In this document: one piece after another, positions 1-9,242 of the stretch | How positions within the stretch are numbered: the first letter of the stretch is position 1 | Layout of the letters: the number at the start of each line of letters is the position of its first letter | Source: Taudactylus pleione | Lineage: Eukaryota > Chordata > Amphibia > Anura > Myobatrachidae | Assembly (NCBI GenBank): GCA_031769625.1 | Contig: JAUIMM010000636.1 | Span: forward strand, 2,321,501 to 2,385,500 | Reading direction: 5' to 3' | DNA: 64,000 nucleotides | Translations under genes and position numbers: made by a program | The notes under the pieces: model-generated | Databases searched by the model: none | The model's input: only the letters and a program-made list of their open reading frames with translations | Told to the model about the DNA's origin: nothing

Positions 1-1184
1 TGGAAGATCTGCTTCTAATGCAGCCACATTTTTCCTGTTTTACTAATGATTCTTATTGCATCTGTTGACTTGCTCTGATTGACAGGTCTGAAAGTAGCAG
101 TTTTTCCTAGATGGAATGGTTATAAATTTTACATAATAATGTAATCGTTTTCCAACACACAAAACCCCTGCAAGATGCAGAACTATTATAGTCATAGATT
201 CATTGAAATTAGTAGGAAATGAAGCTTAGCTGGTCTTTATAATTAGAATTTCCGCAAACGACCTAATATATTCTCACATGGGTTTAACATAGTTTCAGTC
301 ATACTGTCTCTTTAAATAGATATTGAATTCATTATACACTTTAATCAGTTTTCCTATGGTCATTTTAAGAACATAGCAACATTAACTCTTTTATTTCTAG
401 GTGCAAGAATTGAGTGGAATTATTCTCCTGTGTGTTTGATTTCCAAGTGGCATTACAAGTGTTAATTAGCATACATAGATTAAGTGCAATATTTACTTTA
501 CTTGGTATATTTCAAAGGAGATTAAGGTTCCCCAGAGTATCAATAGACTTACCTTTTCTTATTACAGTTATGTGAAAGATAAGAGGAAAAAAGGAGCACA
601 TGGCAGAATTTAATTTCCCTATTAACTAAAATAACAGCATATAGATGCACAGATAATAGTTCTTGGCAGTATTTGCTTATTAGAAATTTAATAACAGTAA
701 TGACCTCTGTAGAAGGGTTACCTTTCAGATAAGGACTGATATCTTTAAAGACTGCGAGAAACTCGCTCTTTTGGGTATTATTATTGCGTGTGATAATATT
801 TTACACCAAAAAAGACAAAGCAAACAAGAATTACCATTATCATTAGTATGTAGTAAAATTATATGAAAGGAGGTCTCCGTTAATAGTTCAAAATACAAAT
901 CTATGTTGGTGATTACTATTTACTGCAATTAATGTGATGGGAGCTATGTTGAGAAAATTGTGCAGAAATCACATGGCAGATTTTATTTTGTGTATGTTGA
1001 CCAGACCTTAAGATGTAAGTAGGACTTTTTTGTTTTTCAAAAATGCAAGTATACTTTTTCTGTTCAGCACATCTTGTTTATTACTAGGAGCATATGCACA
1101 TTACTGACCAATTATAAAATGTGTTTAACACCACAATGAAACTCATTTAAAATATACTTTTATGCTTTTCCAGAATGTCCAACA
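1..1184. other. AT-rich non-coding DNA, no feature recognised
   Basis: This stretch is AT-rich, with no long open frame, no tandem repeat and no transposon end that I can recognise. It ends where similarity to a LINE reverse transcriptase begins on the minus strand. It could be ordinary intergenic or intronic DNA, or old transposon sequence too decayed to recognise by eye. Confidence 0.5.
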
Positions 1185-1830
1185 GACTCCTAATTTCCAG
1201 GGTGTTCTTCTGGATAGCCAGGAAAGTAGACCATTCACTCAAACTTGGTGACGTGATTCACAGTGATTCGTGTCCTCAACCACTGTTTTGAAGTTCATGA
1301 ATTGCAGCTTTTTGGAGCATGTGCGGCATGGCCACAATGACATGAATGCTATCAGCAGTAGGTGACATAGGACAGGACAGAGGGAGAGAGATCAGGGAAA
1401 CATGTTTTTGTATCGTCTACATAGAAGTGTTACTGGAGGCCAAAGGAACTGATAACATCATCGAGAAGAGGACAGAAACATGGAGGAAGTGGAAGTAGAG
1501 GGGAGGTAGAGTTAGTTGTACATATGGAGAATGAGTTGTTGAACAAGTATGCGGTGAACCAAGAGGTAATGAAGAACAGAGTTGCAGAGCCCAATAGATT
1601 GGTGGGTTTGGAGGAGGAGGCCTAGGTACTCAACTGTGTCAAATGCCACTGTGAGGTCAAAAAGTATATGAATAATAAATTGGCCTTTGGATTTCAATGT
1701 GAGAAGATCATTGATGTAGTGTAATTTTGGTGGAGTGATGAGATCTAAATCCAGATTGGAGTGGGTCAAGGAGGGTGTTGGTGTTGAAGAAGTAGATGAG
1801 GCAGCTGTTTCTTGTTATAGTTTATTGGAA
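1185..1830 (-). pseudogene. LINE reverse transcriptase relic (L2/CR1-like clade)
   Basis: Read on the minus strand, this region carries landmarks of a non-LTR retrotransposon reverse transcriptase in the expected order. QSGFR followed by HHST lies at about 1744-1758 and just below. The motif A equivalent is DLTVAFDTVEY, with AFDTV at 1632-1646. Then come SIGL and a degraded linker, and the motif C catalytic signature YVDDT at 1409-1423. A KFE...VYFPG stretch near 1200-1230 resembles the KTELLVFP motif that follows the catalytic core in L2-type LINEs. Frameshifts (between HHST and INDLL) and in-frame stops (one just before the HFYVDD segment) show it is dead. The order QSGFR, AFDT, YxDD is typical of L2/CR1/Rex-type elements; the exact clade is inferred. 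Its endonuclease lies upstream on the same strand at 2640-3690. Confidence 0.85.
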
Positions 1831-2639
1831 TAGTAGCTAGAGAGGAAGGAGGGGTCAAGTGAGTGCAATTTCTACAATTGCCTGCCCCTCCTATAAACTA
1901 GCCCAGGGCTGTCTCTGTCCTTCTCCTGAGCTCCACAGTGAGCAGAGACCAGTGATAAGTATAGTAGTTGGAGTGGGCGGTGTATTAATATGATGTGGAT
2001 ATTTTAGTGTTTTCAAGGACACACATCAAAGTTTATGTTTATAGGGGGTGTAGTAATGTTATGTGAGAGTGTATTAATGTTTTATACACACACATACATA
2101 TCCCCTCAACCGTCCAACTCTTGGCTGGATTGTTCCACTTGTTGTGCCATTCCACCCACAGGCCACAGTGTCCTGTAGGCGTGGAAAGGTTGGGGAGGCA
2201 CTCTCTCTGCATAGGGTAAATAGATGCAGTGCAGATGCGCTTGGTATCTAAACAGTGTGAGGGAGCCTGGGGGAAGCCAAGCAGCTCAGGAGCAAAGGAA
2301 TGAACAGCCACACACATATGTAATACAGTCCCATTGGATACAATCCTGCTCAGTGTTATATATTGTTATGGTAACTTCAAGGAATTCTTCTGGAATGTTA
2401 CCATGCTACTAATGAATAAAATGTAACTATGACAGCATATTGTAAAATAAATGTATTATTTAGTTTACTTTGTAATGATTTATTTTTTGTTTCTGTAGTT
2501 AAGAGGAAAATTGATTTTTAAGCTTCAACTTAAGCACTAGTTTGTCTAGAAAAGGTATAATTTGCATGAACAGATCAAGGTGGGGGCACCAAAAAAGTCT
2601 TCCTATGGCCCCGTGAGGTCTTAATTCAGCTCTAGGTCA
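1831..2639. other. Unassigned DNA between LINE endonuclease and reverse transcriptase
   Basis: In an intact LINE this interval would encode the linker between endonuclease and reverse transcriptase. I could not recognise that linker. The sequence includes a stretch around 2100-2310 with short open frames on both strands and no family resemblance, and an AT-rich stretch at 2380-2560. Either the linker has decayed or other repeats have replaced it. The short open frames (up to about 92 codons) look like chance. Confidence 0.45.
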
Positions 2640-2936
2640 AAGGTGTCTAGAATCTGCTCAGTAAGAGTCATCTTAGTGGAGAGTGGTTGAGTAAGGGGAA
2701 GAGTAATGTTGAAGGAGATAACTTGATGGTTAGAAAGAGGAAGGGGAGTTGTTAATGTCTCATACAGTTCAGAGGTGAATTTAGTTTATATCAAGGGAGT
2801 GACCTTTGATGTCAGAGGGGAAGGAGGTCAGTTAAGAGAGGCCATATGAAGATGAGAGGGAGAGAAGTTTGGAGGAAGCAGAATTGGAGGGATCATGGGC
2901 CACATGTTAAAGTCATTCTAGGATTAGTGAGGTGAG
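2640..2936 (-). pseudogene. LINE endonuclease relic, C-terminal half
   Basis: The minus-strand translation, shifting frames, resembles the apurinic-type endonuclease domain that precedes reverse transcriptase in L2-like LINEs. A degraded GDFN-type catalytic motif (DFN, 2916-2924) is followed by SNSASSKLLSL and SYGLS, then GHSLDI (2784-2804), matching the usual GHTLDLI motif. Several in-frame stops and frameshifts make it non-functional. It is separated from the endonuclease N-terminal half by the MITE at 2937-3312. The order endonuclease then reverse transcriptase on the same strand supports a single LINE copy. Confidence 0.75.
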
Positions 2937-3312
2937 GGGAATCGGTATTTAATGCCGGCGGCTGAATAGCCGCCGGATCAAACACTGACAGCGGAATCCC
3001 AACGGACCTAATTCCCGACTGGGGCTGGTAAGTAATCTAACCCTCCCCTCTCCCACCTAACCCTCCCTTAGTGGTGCATAACCCTAACCCCCCTAGTGGT
3101 GCCTAACCCTAACCTCCCCTTTACCTACCCTAACCCTCCCGGGGATGCCTAACCCTAAGTCCCTCCCCAGGGGTCCATAGACCTAAGCCCCCCCTGCGGC
3201 TAGACGCTAAGACACTCAGCTTACCTTTGTTTGGTATGCCGGGTGTCTGTATTTTGGCATTGGGATATCGGCGGGCGGGTTAGCTAACCCGCCGGTATCC
3301 TGACTGCATCCC
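2937..3312. mobile_element. MITE-like element with palindromic ends, inserted in the LINE
   Basis: A 376-bp block interrupts the LINE endonuclease homology. It begins GGGA and ends TCCC. Each end carries a strong palindrome: 2955-2976 (9-bp arms CCGGCGGCT, 4-bp loop) and 3274-3293 (a perfect 20-bp palindrome centred on AGCT). With the right end reverse-complemented, the two ends align loosely over about 40 bp. The interior repeats CTAACCCT-type words with AGTGGTGCCTAACCCT variants. I see no coding capacity. The LINE reads through if the block is removed, with an ambiguous duplication of 2 to 5 bp (AG or GGGGA), so the superfamily cannot be assigned. The exact ends could shift by a few bases. 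Confidence 0.75.
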
Positions 3313-3690
3313 AGGGGATGTCATAGGAGACAAAGTGGTGGAGCCAGGCAATAAATGATCAAGGAATTGGAAGACAAAATCATGGGTTGATAAATAGTGG
3401 CAATGTGATGGTGGATAGGATGCAAGTTTGGACCTCAAAGGAGAAAAAGGAGAGATGGTTTAGGGTGAATGATATTGAAAGTGCAGTGTGGGGAAATAGG
3501 AGGTTTTCATGATGGTCTTTGCGTCTGGGCAGGTGGGTGGAGGAGGGCGCTATAGGGGAGGACAGCTGGAGAGGCAGTGTCAGTTTGAGAGTTCCATGAT
3601 TGCAAAGTTGAAGGAGCTAGAGATGTAGAGGTTGTGATTGGAGGTCAACTTGTTGCATCTGGTATTCCAGTAAGAAAGAGAGAAGAAAGA
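3313..3690 (-). pseudogene. LINE endonuclease relic, N-terminal half
   Basis: Minus-strand reading gives a degraded start of an L2-type endonuclease. A stretch YWNTRCNKLTSN (about 3635-3675) resembles the LWNARSxxNK opening motif, followed by LYISSSFNFAIMELSN in place of the LxISKSLDxLAITETWL core. Further along, sequence corresponding to the FEVQT and LDHFxAWL-type segments is visible around 3340-3450. The catalytic glutamate of the ITET motif is not cleanly preserved and several frames are needed, so it is a pseudogene. It continues across the MITE at 2937-3312 into the C-terminal half. Confidence 0.7.
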
Positions 3691-3751
3691 TGTGTATGAA
3701 GTTACATTGCAGATGAGAGTTGGAGAGAGGGGCAGAGTAGGGTTGGGACAG

Positions 3752-3790
3752 GTGTGTGTGTGTGTTTGTGGGTGTGTGTGTGTGTGTGGT
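3752..3790. repeat. (TG)n dinucleotide repeat
   Basis: An imperfect TG microsatellite of about 39 bp, interrupted by TTTG and GG. It lies just upstream (minus-strand sense) of the LINE endonuclease relic. Confidence 0.9.
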
Positions 3791-4214
3791 GTTGAGAAAG
3801 CAGAAGTGAGGAAGGGAAAGAGAAAGAAATAAGGGTTATACATGGTGAGTCAGTAAATCAAACAAAAGCAGTAATACAGTGGCAAATGATAGAGGTAAAG
3901 ACAGTAGTACTGTACTTTGAAAGAGTGGTATGTGGATTAAGTACTTCCAGAAAAAAGTGAGATATGTATGATAATACAGTAATGTAGAAGAAACAAAGTT
4001 ATTAATAATTCAATTATGTGCTCTTTAATAAAACTAGTTGCGGTTGCAATGCCTGTATGTAATGTTTAATAATGGGCAAAAAAAAACTTATTTCAGATTA
4101 AAAAAAACTTCAGTAGGTTCTCTCAATATTCAGTATCAATGATTAATGCCTTTATTACCAAGCTGATATGACTATAAGTATAAGTGAAACCGAAAGATTG
4201 CATAAGAAAAGAGG
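3791..4214. other. AT-rich spacer, no feature recognised
   Basis: AT-rich sequence with short A runs and no coding or repeat signature that I can recognise. It lies between the LINE relic and the LTR-like segment. Confidence 0.5.
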
Positions 4215-4308
4215 TGTGTTAAACCTCTAGGATGGGGGCCGGCATGTATGCAAATTACTGTTTAGAGTTAGCCTATCGTTAGCAGGGGCGGGTTTTCAAT
4301 AGAGACAT

Positions 4309-4316
4309 TATATAAG
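4309..4316 (+). promoter_or_regulatory. TATA box of the LTR-like segment
   Basis: TATATAAG is followed by GGGGCTAG, at a position suited to an LTR U3/R boundary. The functional assignment is inferred from the layout. Confidence 0.45.
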
Positions 4317-4718
4317 GGGCTAGAAGTGAGGGCCAAAGCCTCTTGGTTCCAGATTGCCCACCCTCCCTTCCCTTTGCAATTATTGGCAGGTTGTTGTAGT
4401 TAATTATGTAGTGGCGGGAAAGAACGGCAGTTCACCAGTCCAGGTGCAATTATGATTTAAGGGCGCTCCCTTCGTTGACTGGTAGTTGGCTGTACCAACC
4501 TAACGGGGGGCAGTATCATCACCTAAACGGGTGGGTAGTCAAGTTAGAGGGTGAGCGTTACCTTTTGTGTTTGACATGGTTTACATGGTTATGTGTATGC
4601 ACTCTGGGCGATCTACGCCTGCTATGTCTTTTGTTGTTTGTGTGTGGGCATAGCAGATCTGGCTGATTTCTGGCCGTCCTTTCTTTGCCACCATACATCC
4701 TTAATTAATTTAAGAATT

Positions 4719-4746
4719 AATAAATAATATTAATTTCTCCAATAAA
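4719..4746 (+). promoter_or_regulatory. Paired AATAAA polyadenylation signals
   Basis: AATAAA occurs at 4719-4724 and 4741-4746 in the 3' part of the LTR-like segment, followed by a T-rich stretch. This fits the R/U5 region of an LTR but is common by chance in AT-rich DNA. Confidence 0.4.
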
Positions 4747-4830
4747 TCGCCATCAAGTTATCTGCCAAATCCACGTCTCAGTGTCTTTATTTTATGTTAG
4801 TATGATAAGTGGTTTGCACACATGACAACA

Positions 4831-5998
4831 CCTCATCCGATAGAAGGTTTATATAAATGTAAGAGTACAAATGTGCAAGATAACTAAGTTTCTTCTTTTT
4901 CTAGTTATCTTACTTTGCATGATTGTATTTTTGCCACTAGAAACAATACAATGTGTAAACAAGAAGGATTATGATTATGATAATAAACTCAGTAATTGTA
5001 TTATAAGGTAGCCCTGAAGTCGTGAAAGCTGCTACTGCTCTAACCTAGAGGAGTGTAAAGTTAATTGAGCAATCTAATGAATTATGCCGAGTCATTCTAT
5101 CTTGTAGTATATTTAAGTATGTCGCATGCTTTTTATGGAATAGAAAAAAGAGGTTATGGATTTTTTCTGCCAAATAAAGGTACAGAACTCCGGCGGGGAT
5201 GCTGTCATGTTTGCCTTCAATAAACATGTGATGGACAAAGCATTCATCCCACTATAAGATATGCCTTAGAGATGGTAATAAAACTATGAATGGATAACCA
5301 GTGTTTCCTTTTAGAATTATTAGCAGGTTGCTGCAGGGATTTATACACAAGTGCATGTGTTCCCTGACATCAGTGCAGCATATTTGATCCTGTTTATAGC
5401 AAAACAGGGAACAGAAGCTCTTTTATAATTCAAGTTAATTTTATTTGATTGTAATAAAAGTCATTTACAGATGTCAGAGTATAGACAAAGTGTAAATCAC
5501 CCAATTTACAGCAGTTGTGGGGATATTGTTCTGTGTTATCTCTGTTTAGCTGGAACCCTGGGAAACTGAAATATTTTCTCACTGCTGCCATTAAATTATC
5601 CTGAACTAAACAAATCCACCACAGCCTATGTAATACCACCTGGCATCTTACCAGGATGGCTGCACAGGACACACCTTTCTCCGTGAGTTGTTAGGTTATG
5701 GTACTGACCGGCGTCTCCCTCCCAGATTCCTTTAGCCACATTTTCAAATTACAACATAATATAATTACTACCAATTTACATTCTCTCTTTATACATATGT
5801 ACATCTTGACCTGTTCTTTGGTTATTCTGTGATGTAAAGTATTTTTGTATGGGTTGTTTTTTTTGGTCCCTGTAAGGCCATCTTTTTTAACACTGTAATG
5901 AATCATGTATTTGTCACCTTTGTCTAGATGTGTCAACAATATTTGACTTTTATTTTTGAATAATACCTTGTTTTGCAGTGTCTCAATAAAAAAAAACC
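4831..5998. other. AT-rich non-coding DNA, no feature recognised
   Basis: I see no transposon ends, tandem repeats or family-like open frames here. Short minus-strand frames at 5430-5672 and 5691-5939 (about 80 codons each) have no recognisable motif and are probably chance. The stretch ends with an A run (5985-5997) directly beside the telomere-like minisatellite. Confidence 0.45.
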
Positions 5999-6567
5999 AG
6001 TCTAACCCTACCCTAACTACTGTAGCCTAACCCTATTCCTAACACTAACCCTAACTGCAGCCTAACCCTATCACTAACACTAACTCTAACTGCAGCCTAA
6101 CCCTATCCCTAACACTAACCCTAACTACTGTAGCCTAACCCTATTCCTAACACTAACTGCAGCCTAACCGTATCACTAACACTAACCCTAACTGCAGCCT
6201 AACCCTTTCACTAACACTAACCCTAACTGCAGCCTAACCCTATCACTAACACTAATCCTAACTGCAGCCTAACCCTATCACTAACACTAACTCTAACTGC
6301 AGCCTAACCCTATCACTAACACTAACCCTAACTGCAGCCTAACCCTATCACTAACACTAACTCTAACTGCAGCCTAACCCTATCACTAACACTAACCCTA
6401 ACTGCAGCCTAACCCTATCACTAACACTAACTCTAACTGCAGCCTAACCCTATCACTAACACTAACCCTAACTGCAGCCTAACCCTATCACTAACACTAA
6501 CTCTAACTGCAGCCTAACCCTATCACTAACACTAACTCTAACTGCAGCCTAACCCTATCACTAACAC
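5999..6567. repeat. Telomere-like 35-bp minisatellite, left block
   Basis: About 16 tandem copies of a 35-bp unit containing CCTAACCCTATCACTAACAC and CTAACTGCAG. Each unit has a CTAACCCTA word, which is degenerate vertebrate telomere sequence (TTAGGG on the other strand), and a PstI-type CTGCAG palindrome. Some units alternate CTAACCCTAAC with CTAACTCTAAC, which suggests a two-unit substructure. The first units near 6000-6150 are more divergent (ACTGTAG variants). The array resumes at 7843 after a transposon insertion. Confidence 0.93.
6560..6567. repeat. Target-site duplication, left copy (ACTAACAC)
   Basis: The 8-bp ACTAACAC immediately before the hAT element is repeated exactly at 7843-7850. 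An 8-bp duplication is the hallmark of hAT insertion. Confidence 0.93.
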
Positions 6568-6679
6568 CAGAGGTGTAGCATGTGGCCAGGGTGCCCGGAG
6601 CACGAGCGTGCTACCGCGCCCTGCCCCGCCCCCCCCCAAAAAGTGTGCGTGCTATATAATATAACCGCTACATATATAC

Positions 6680-7515
6680 ACATACATACATGGCAGTGTC
6701 ACACATACATACAGGGTCACACATACATACAAACATGTACACATACAGGAATGGTCACACATACTACATACAGGCAGGGTTACACATTCACACATACATA
6801 CATACATACATAAATACATACACACAGACATACATACACATACAGGCAGGGTCACAAATTCAGACATACATAGACACACACATACAGGCAGGGTCCCATA
6901 CATGCACACACACACTCACACATACATACACACACACATACAGGCAGGAAGGGACACACATACATACACACATAGAGTACATACAGGTAGGAAGGGTCAC
7001 ACATACACACATACAGTACATACAGGCAGGAAGGGTCACACATACACATACACACATACAGTACATACAGATAGGAAGGGTCACACATACAGGCAGGAAG
7101 GGTACATACATACACATACATACATACATACATACACACCTAAAGTACATACAGGCAGGAAGGGTCACACATACCTACATACATACATACATACATACAT
7201 ACAGTACATACAGGCAGGAAGGGTCACACATATACAGTACATACAGGCAGGAAGGGTCACACATAATACAGTACATACAGGCAGGAAGGGTCACACATAC
7301 AGTACATACAGGCAGGAAGGGTCATACACACACACATACAGTACATACAGCCAGGAAGGGACACACCTACACCCATACAGTACATACAGGCAGGAAGGGT
7401 CATACATACACACATACAGTACATACCGGCAGGAAGGGTCACACATACATACATACACACATACAGTACATACAGGCAGGGAGGGTCACACATACAGTAC
7501 ATACAGGCAGGGGGG
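6680..7515. repeat. CATA-rich minisatellite inside the hAT element
   Basis: About 15 variable-length units share a core close to ACATACAGGCAGGAAGGGTC, separated by (CATA)n or CACACATA stretches of differing length, giving spacings of roughly 30-60 bp. The left part (6680-6900) is mostly CATA/CACA with shorter GGCAGGGTCACA cores; the right part is more regular. Long open frames across it on both strands arise from the stop-poor composition and are not genes. Confidence 0.9.
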
Positions 7516-7842
7516 TGATAGACATAACTGGGGTATAACCTCTCTTACCTTAATGTGGACCCTGCAGCTTCTTCCTCAACATGTTGCTGTAGCCCCGCCC
7601 CCTGCTGGGGTTAGATGAACATGTGCTGGGCTCCACCAATCAGGGCTCAGCACAAGCTCCTCTAGTGACCAGGAGTCTCTCACTAGAGCAGGAAGGCAGG
7701 ACAGGAGCAGCTTTTGCTGCTGCAGACCCGGCAGGCTGTCAGCTACTTGACAGCTGCTTCGGAGTCCGACTGCAGGGCGCCCTCTGGTAAGTTAGGCGCC
7801 TGGATCTCACGCTCCAGTGGAACCGCCCTGCCTACACCCCTG
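7516..7842. other. Unique right arm of the hAT element
   Basis: A non-repetitive, fairly GC-rich arm ending in the right inverted repeat. It contains GCCCCGCCCC-type GC motifs and an ACCAATCAG (CCAAT-like) word near 7636, but I see no TATA element or coding sequence. Confidence 0.6.
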
Positions 7843-8230
7843 ACTAACACTTACCCTAACTGCAGCCTAACCCTATCGCTAATACTAACCCCAACTGCAA
7901 CCTAACCATAACCCTATCCTTAACACTAACCCTAACTGCAGCCTAACCCTAACCCTATCCTTAACACTAACCCTAACTGCAGCCTAACCCTATCGCTAAT
8001 ACTAACCCTAACTGCAACCTAACCATAACCCTATCATTAACACTAACCCTAATTGCAGCCTAACCCTAACCCTATCCTTAACACTAACCCTAACTGCAGC
8101 CTAACCCTACCCAAACACTCACTCTAAATTTAGCCTAACCTTAACCCTATCCCTAACATTATCCCTAACTGCAGCCTAACCCTACCCTTAACACTAACCC
8201 TAACCACAGCTTAACCCTAACCCTAAATCT
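7843..8230. repeat. Telomere-like minisatellite, right block
   Basis: This is the continuation of the 5999-6567 array beyond the hAT insertion, starting with the second copy of ACTAACAC (7843-7850). Units vary more in length because some carry an extra CTAACC hexamer (GCCTAACCCTAACCCTATCC). CTGCAG is kept in most units. The right end decays into CTAAATCTAACAATG. Confidence 0.9.
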
Positions 8231-8432
8231 AACAATGACATTTACTGTCAACATTGTGACTGTCGACATTCATAATTCGACATAATGTAATTACTATATT
8301 GACATTATTGTCAATGTTGGCATTGTGAATATCGACATTTTCACCATTGACTTTCAACCATGTCGATATTAAGTTGTTGACATTATGAATTACATCATTC
8401 TACATGTTGAGTTGACATAATGACTACATACC
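8231..8432. repeat. GTCGACATT-rich block of short palindromic words
   Basis: An AT-rich block built from variants of TGTCGACATT, GACATTATT and GTTGACATAATG in both orientations, interspersed with ATGTAATTACT-type words. The clearest copy is TGTCGACATT at 8261-8270. The words often pair with inverted copies nearby, so the strand could fold extensively. It sits directly against the telomere-like minisatellite and may be the end of the same composite repeat. The family is not identified. Confidence 0.65.
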
Positions 8433-8454
8433 AATTGGAATTGTTAGTGGAGGT

Positions 8455-8774
8455 CAGGGCCGGACTGGCCATCGGGCACTTCTAGCATATGCCAGAAAGG
8501 CCGATGGCCTAAGAATCAGCATGAGGAGAGGTTAAGGAAAAGACCCCCGCCCTCCTCCCAACGGCTCCGAAATCATTAAGATTTCACGGAGCCGGAATGG
8601 GTGGAGGCGTGTATGGGCCGGTGGTGGCTGTGCTGGGCCGAAAAGAGACAGGGACATGCCACGAGGCCAGCCCACGTGACTCGCACCACGCCCCCTTGCA
8701 TTTACCACACACCCCTCTACACGGAAGTGCAGGGCGGGCTGCCAGGGCTGATTTACAGCCCCAGTCCATCCCTG
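8455..8774. mobile_element. hAT-type MITE, 320 bp
   Basis: The terminal inverted repeats are CAGGGCCGGACTGG (left) and CAGGGATGGACTGG (right end reverse-complemented), 12 of 14 matching. The element is flanked by perfect 8-bp direct repeats GTGGAGGT at 8447-8454 and 8775-8782. The CAGGG ends and 8-bp duplication fit the hAT superfamily. The interior is GC-rich compared with its surroundings and has short overlapping frames on both strands that resemble no transposase. It is a non-autonomous element. Confidence 0.9.
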
Positions 8775-8782
8775 GTGGAGGT

Positions 8783-8935
8783 TATTTATTAACAGTTATT
8801 TATATAGCACAAATATATTATGCAGTGCTTTTCAAAACCCAATTAACCTACAGTACCAGTGTGTTTTGAAGTTGGGAAGAAACCGAAGCACCCAGAGGAA
8901 ATCCACACAAACAAAGGGAGAACCAGGAAACTCAA
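8783..8935. repeat. Ancient interspersed repeat fragment
   Basis: Sequence including TTATTTATATAGCAC, CCAGTGTGTTTTG and GGGAAGAAACCGAAGCACCC followed by AGAGGAAATCCACACAAAC resembles a dispersed repeat with the word order GGAGGAAACCxxAGxACCC...GGAAACCCACxCAAAC that is common in fish and frog genomes. The family name is uncertain. No terminal repeats are visible here. Confidence 0.5.
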
Positions 8936-8943
8936 TACTAAAC

Positions 8944-9242
8944 TAGAGATGTGTGCGGACCTACTTGTGTTTTGGCTTTTGTTCTAATTCATCATTGTGT
9001 TTTGGTTTTGTGAAAAGTGTTTTGGATTTGGATTTTTTAAACAATTTATACAAACAGCTAAAATCATGTAATTTGGACCTATATTTGATCCCACAGTATT
9101 ACTGACTTACATAACATTCATTTAGAGTCAAATCTGACCACCTCACAGCTCACAATATGTTTCCACCCACATTGGCCAAAGGCTGAAGCAAGCTGACTGG
9201 CTAAACTAAGCAACAGAACAGAGTCACAAACACATGGCAGTT
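8944..9242. mobile_element. Fragment of the TAGGGGTG-ended hAT family (left end)
   Basis: Starting with TAGAGATGTGTGCGGACC, this fragment aligns along its length with the left 350 bp of the hAT element at 25068. Shared features include the terminal TAG-G-TGTG, the GTGTTTTGG/GTTTTGGATTTGGAT run, ACAGCTAAAATCA, CACCTCACA...CACAATA, CCAAAGG, GCTAA...CTAAGC and CACAAACAC. It is much more diverged than the 25-kb copy. Its right end merges into the flank of the 66-bp array and no matching right terminus is seen in the window. Either the copy is truncated, or the array lies inside it. Confidence 0.7.

Larger units (their letters stand above)
4217..4800 (+). mobile_element. LTR-like segment (possible solo LTR)
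   Basis: This block has the layout of a retrotransposon long terminal repeat on the plus strand: a TGTT start near 4217, a TATA element (4309-4316), a moderately GC-rich transcribed part, and two AATAAA signals (4719-4724, 4741-4746) followed by a TGTCTTTATTTT stretch. I see no gag/pol coding or primer-binding site beside it, so it would be a solo LTR. I could not find a matching right terminus or target-site duplication; candidate ends range from about 4800 to 4830. An untranslated-region-like remnant or another promoter-bearing repeat is possible. The 63-codon frame at 4475-4666 has no recognisable content. Confidence 0.5.
6568..7842. mobile_element. Non-autonomous hAT element inserted in the 35-bp minisatellite
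   Basis: A 1275-bp element with terminal inverted repeats CAGAGGTGTAGC (left) and CAGGGGTGTAGG (right end reverse-complemented), 10 of 12 matching. It is flanked by perfect 8-bp duplications ACTAACAC, and the 35-bp minisatellite continues on both sides. The CAG(A/G)GGTGTAG ends and 8-bp duplication place it in the hAT superfamily. The interior is a GC-rich left segment (6568-6660), a long CATA/CAGGCAGGAAGGG minisatellite (6680-7515), and a unique right segment (7516-7842). No transposase-like sequence is visible, so it would depend on a transposase supplied by another element. Confidence 0.9.

Noticed and set aside
2039..2412. Overlapping short frames (92 codons minus, 62 codons plus)
   Set aside because: No motif, no conserved family and no gene context; they overlap each other on opposite strands in repeat-rich DNA.
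4475..4666. 63-codon frame with a hydrophobic C-terminus
   Set aside because: It lies inside the LTR-like segment downstream of its TATA element. Hydrophobic runs of this length occur by chance and no homology is recognised.
6690..7618. Long open frames (282 and 238 codons on plus; several of 80-100 codons on minus) rich in HTYIHT or CVCMYV
   Set aside because: They lie wholly in the CATA/GGCAGGAAGGG minisatellite. Several frames are open at once on both strands because the repeat lacks stop triplets; the proteins are low-complexity with no domain.
5999..8230. True chromosome end (telomere)
   Set aside because: The CTAACCCTA words are embedded in a 35-bp unit with CTGCAG and are flanked on both sides by ordinary DNA. 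The block is interstitial.
8584..8869. Overlapping 60-90-codon frames on both strands
   Set aside because: They lie in a GC-rich non-autonomous hAT MITE; none resembles a transposase or other known protein.
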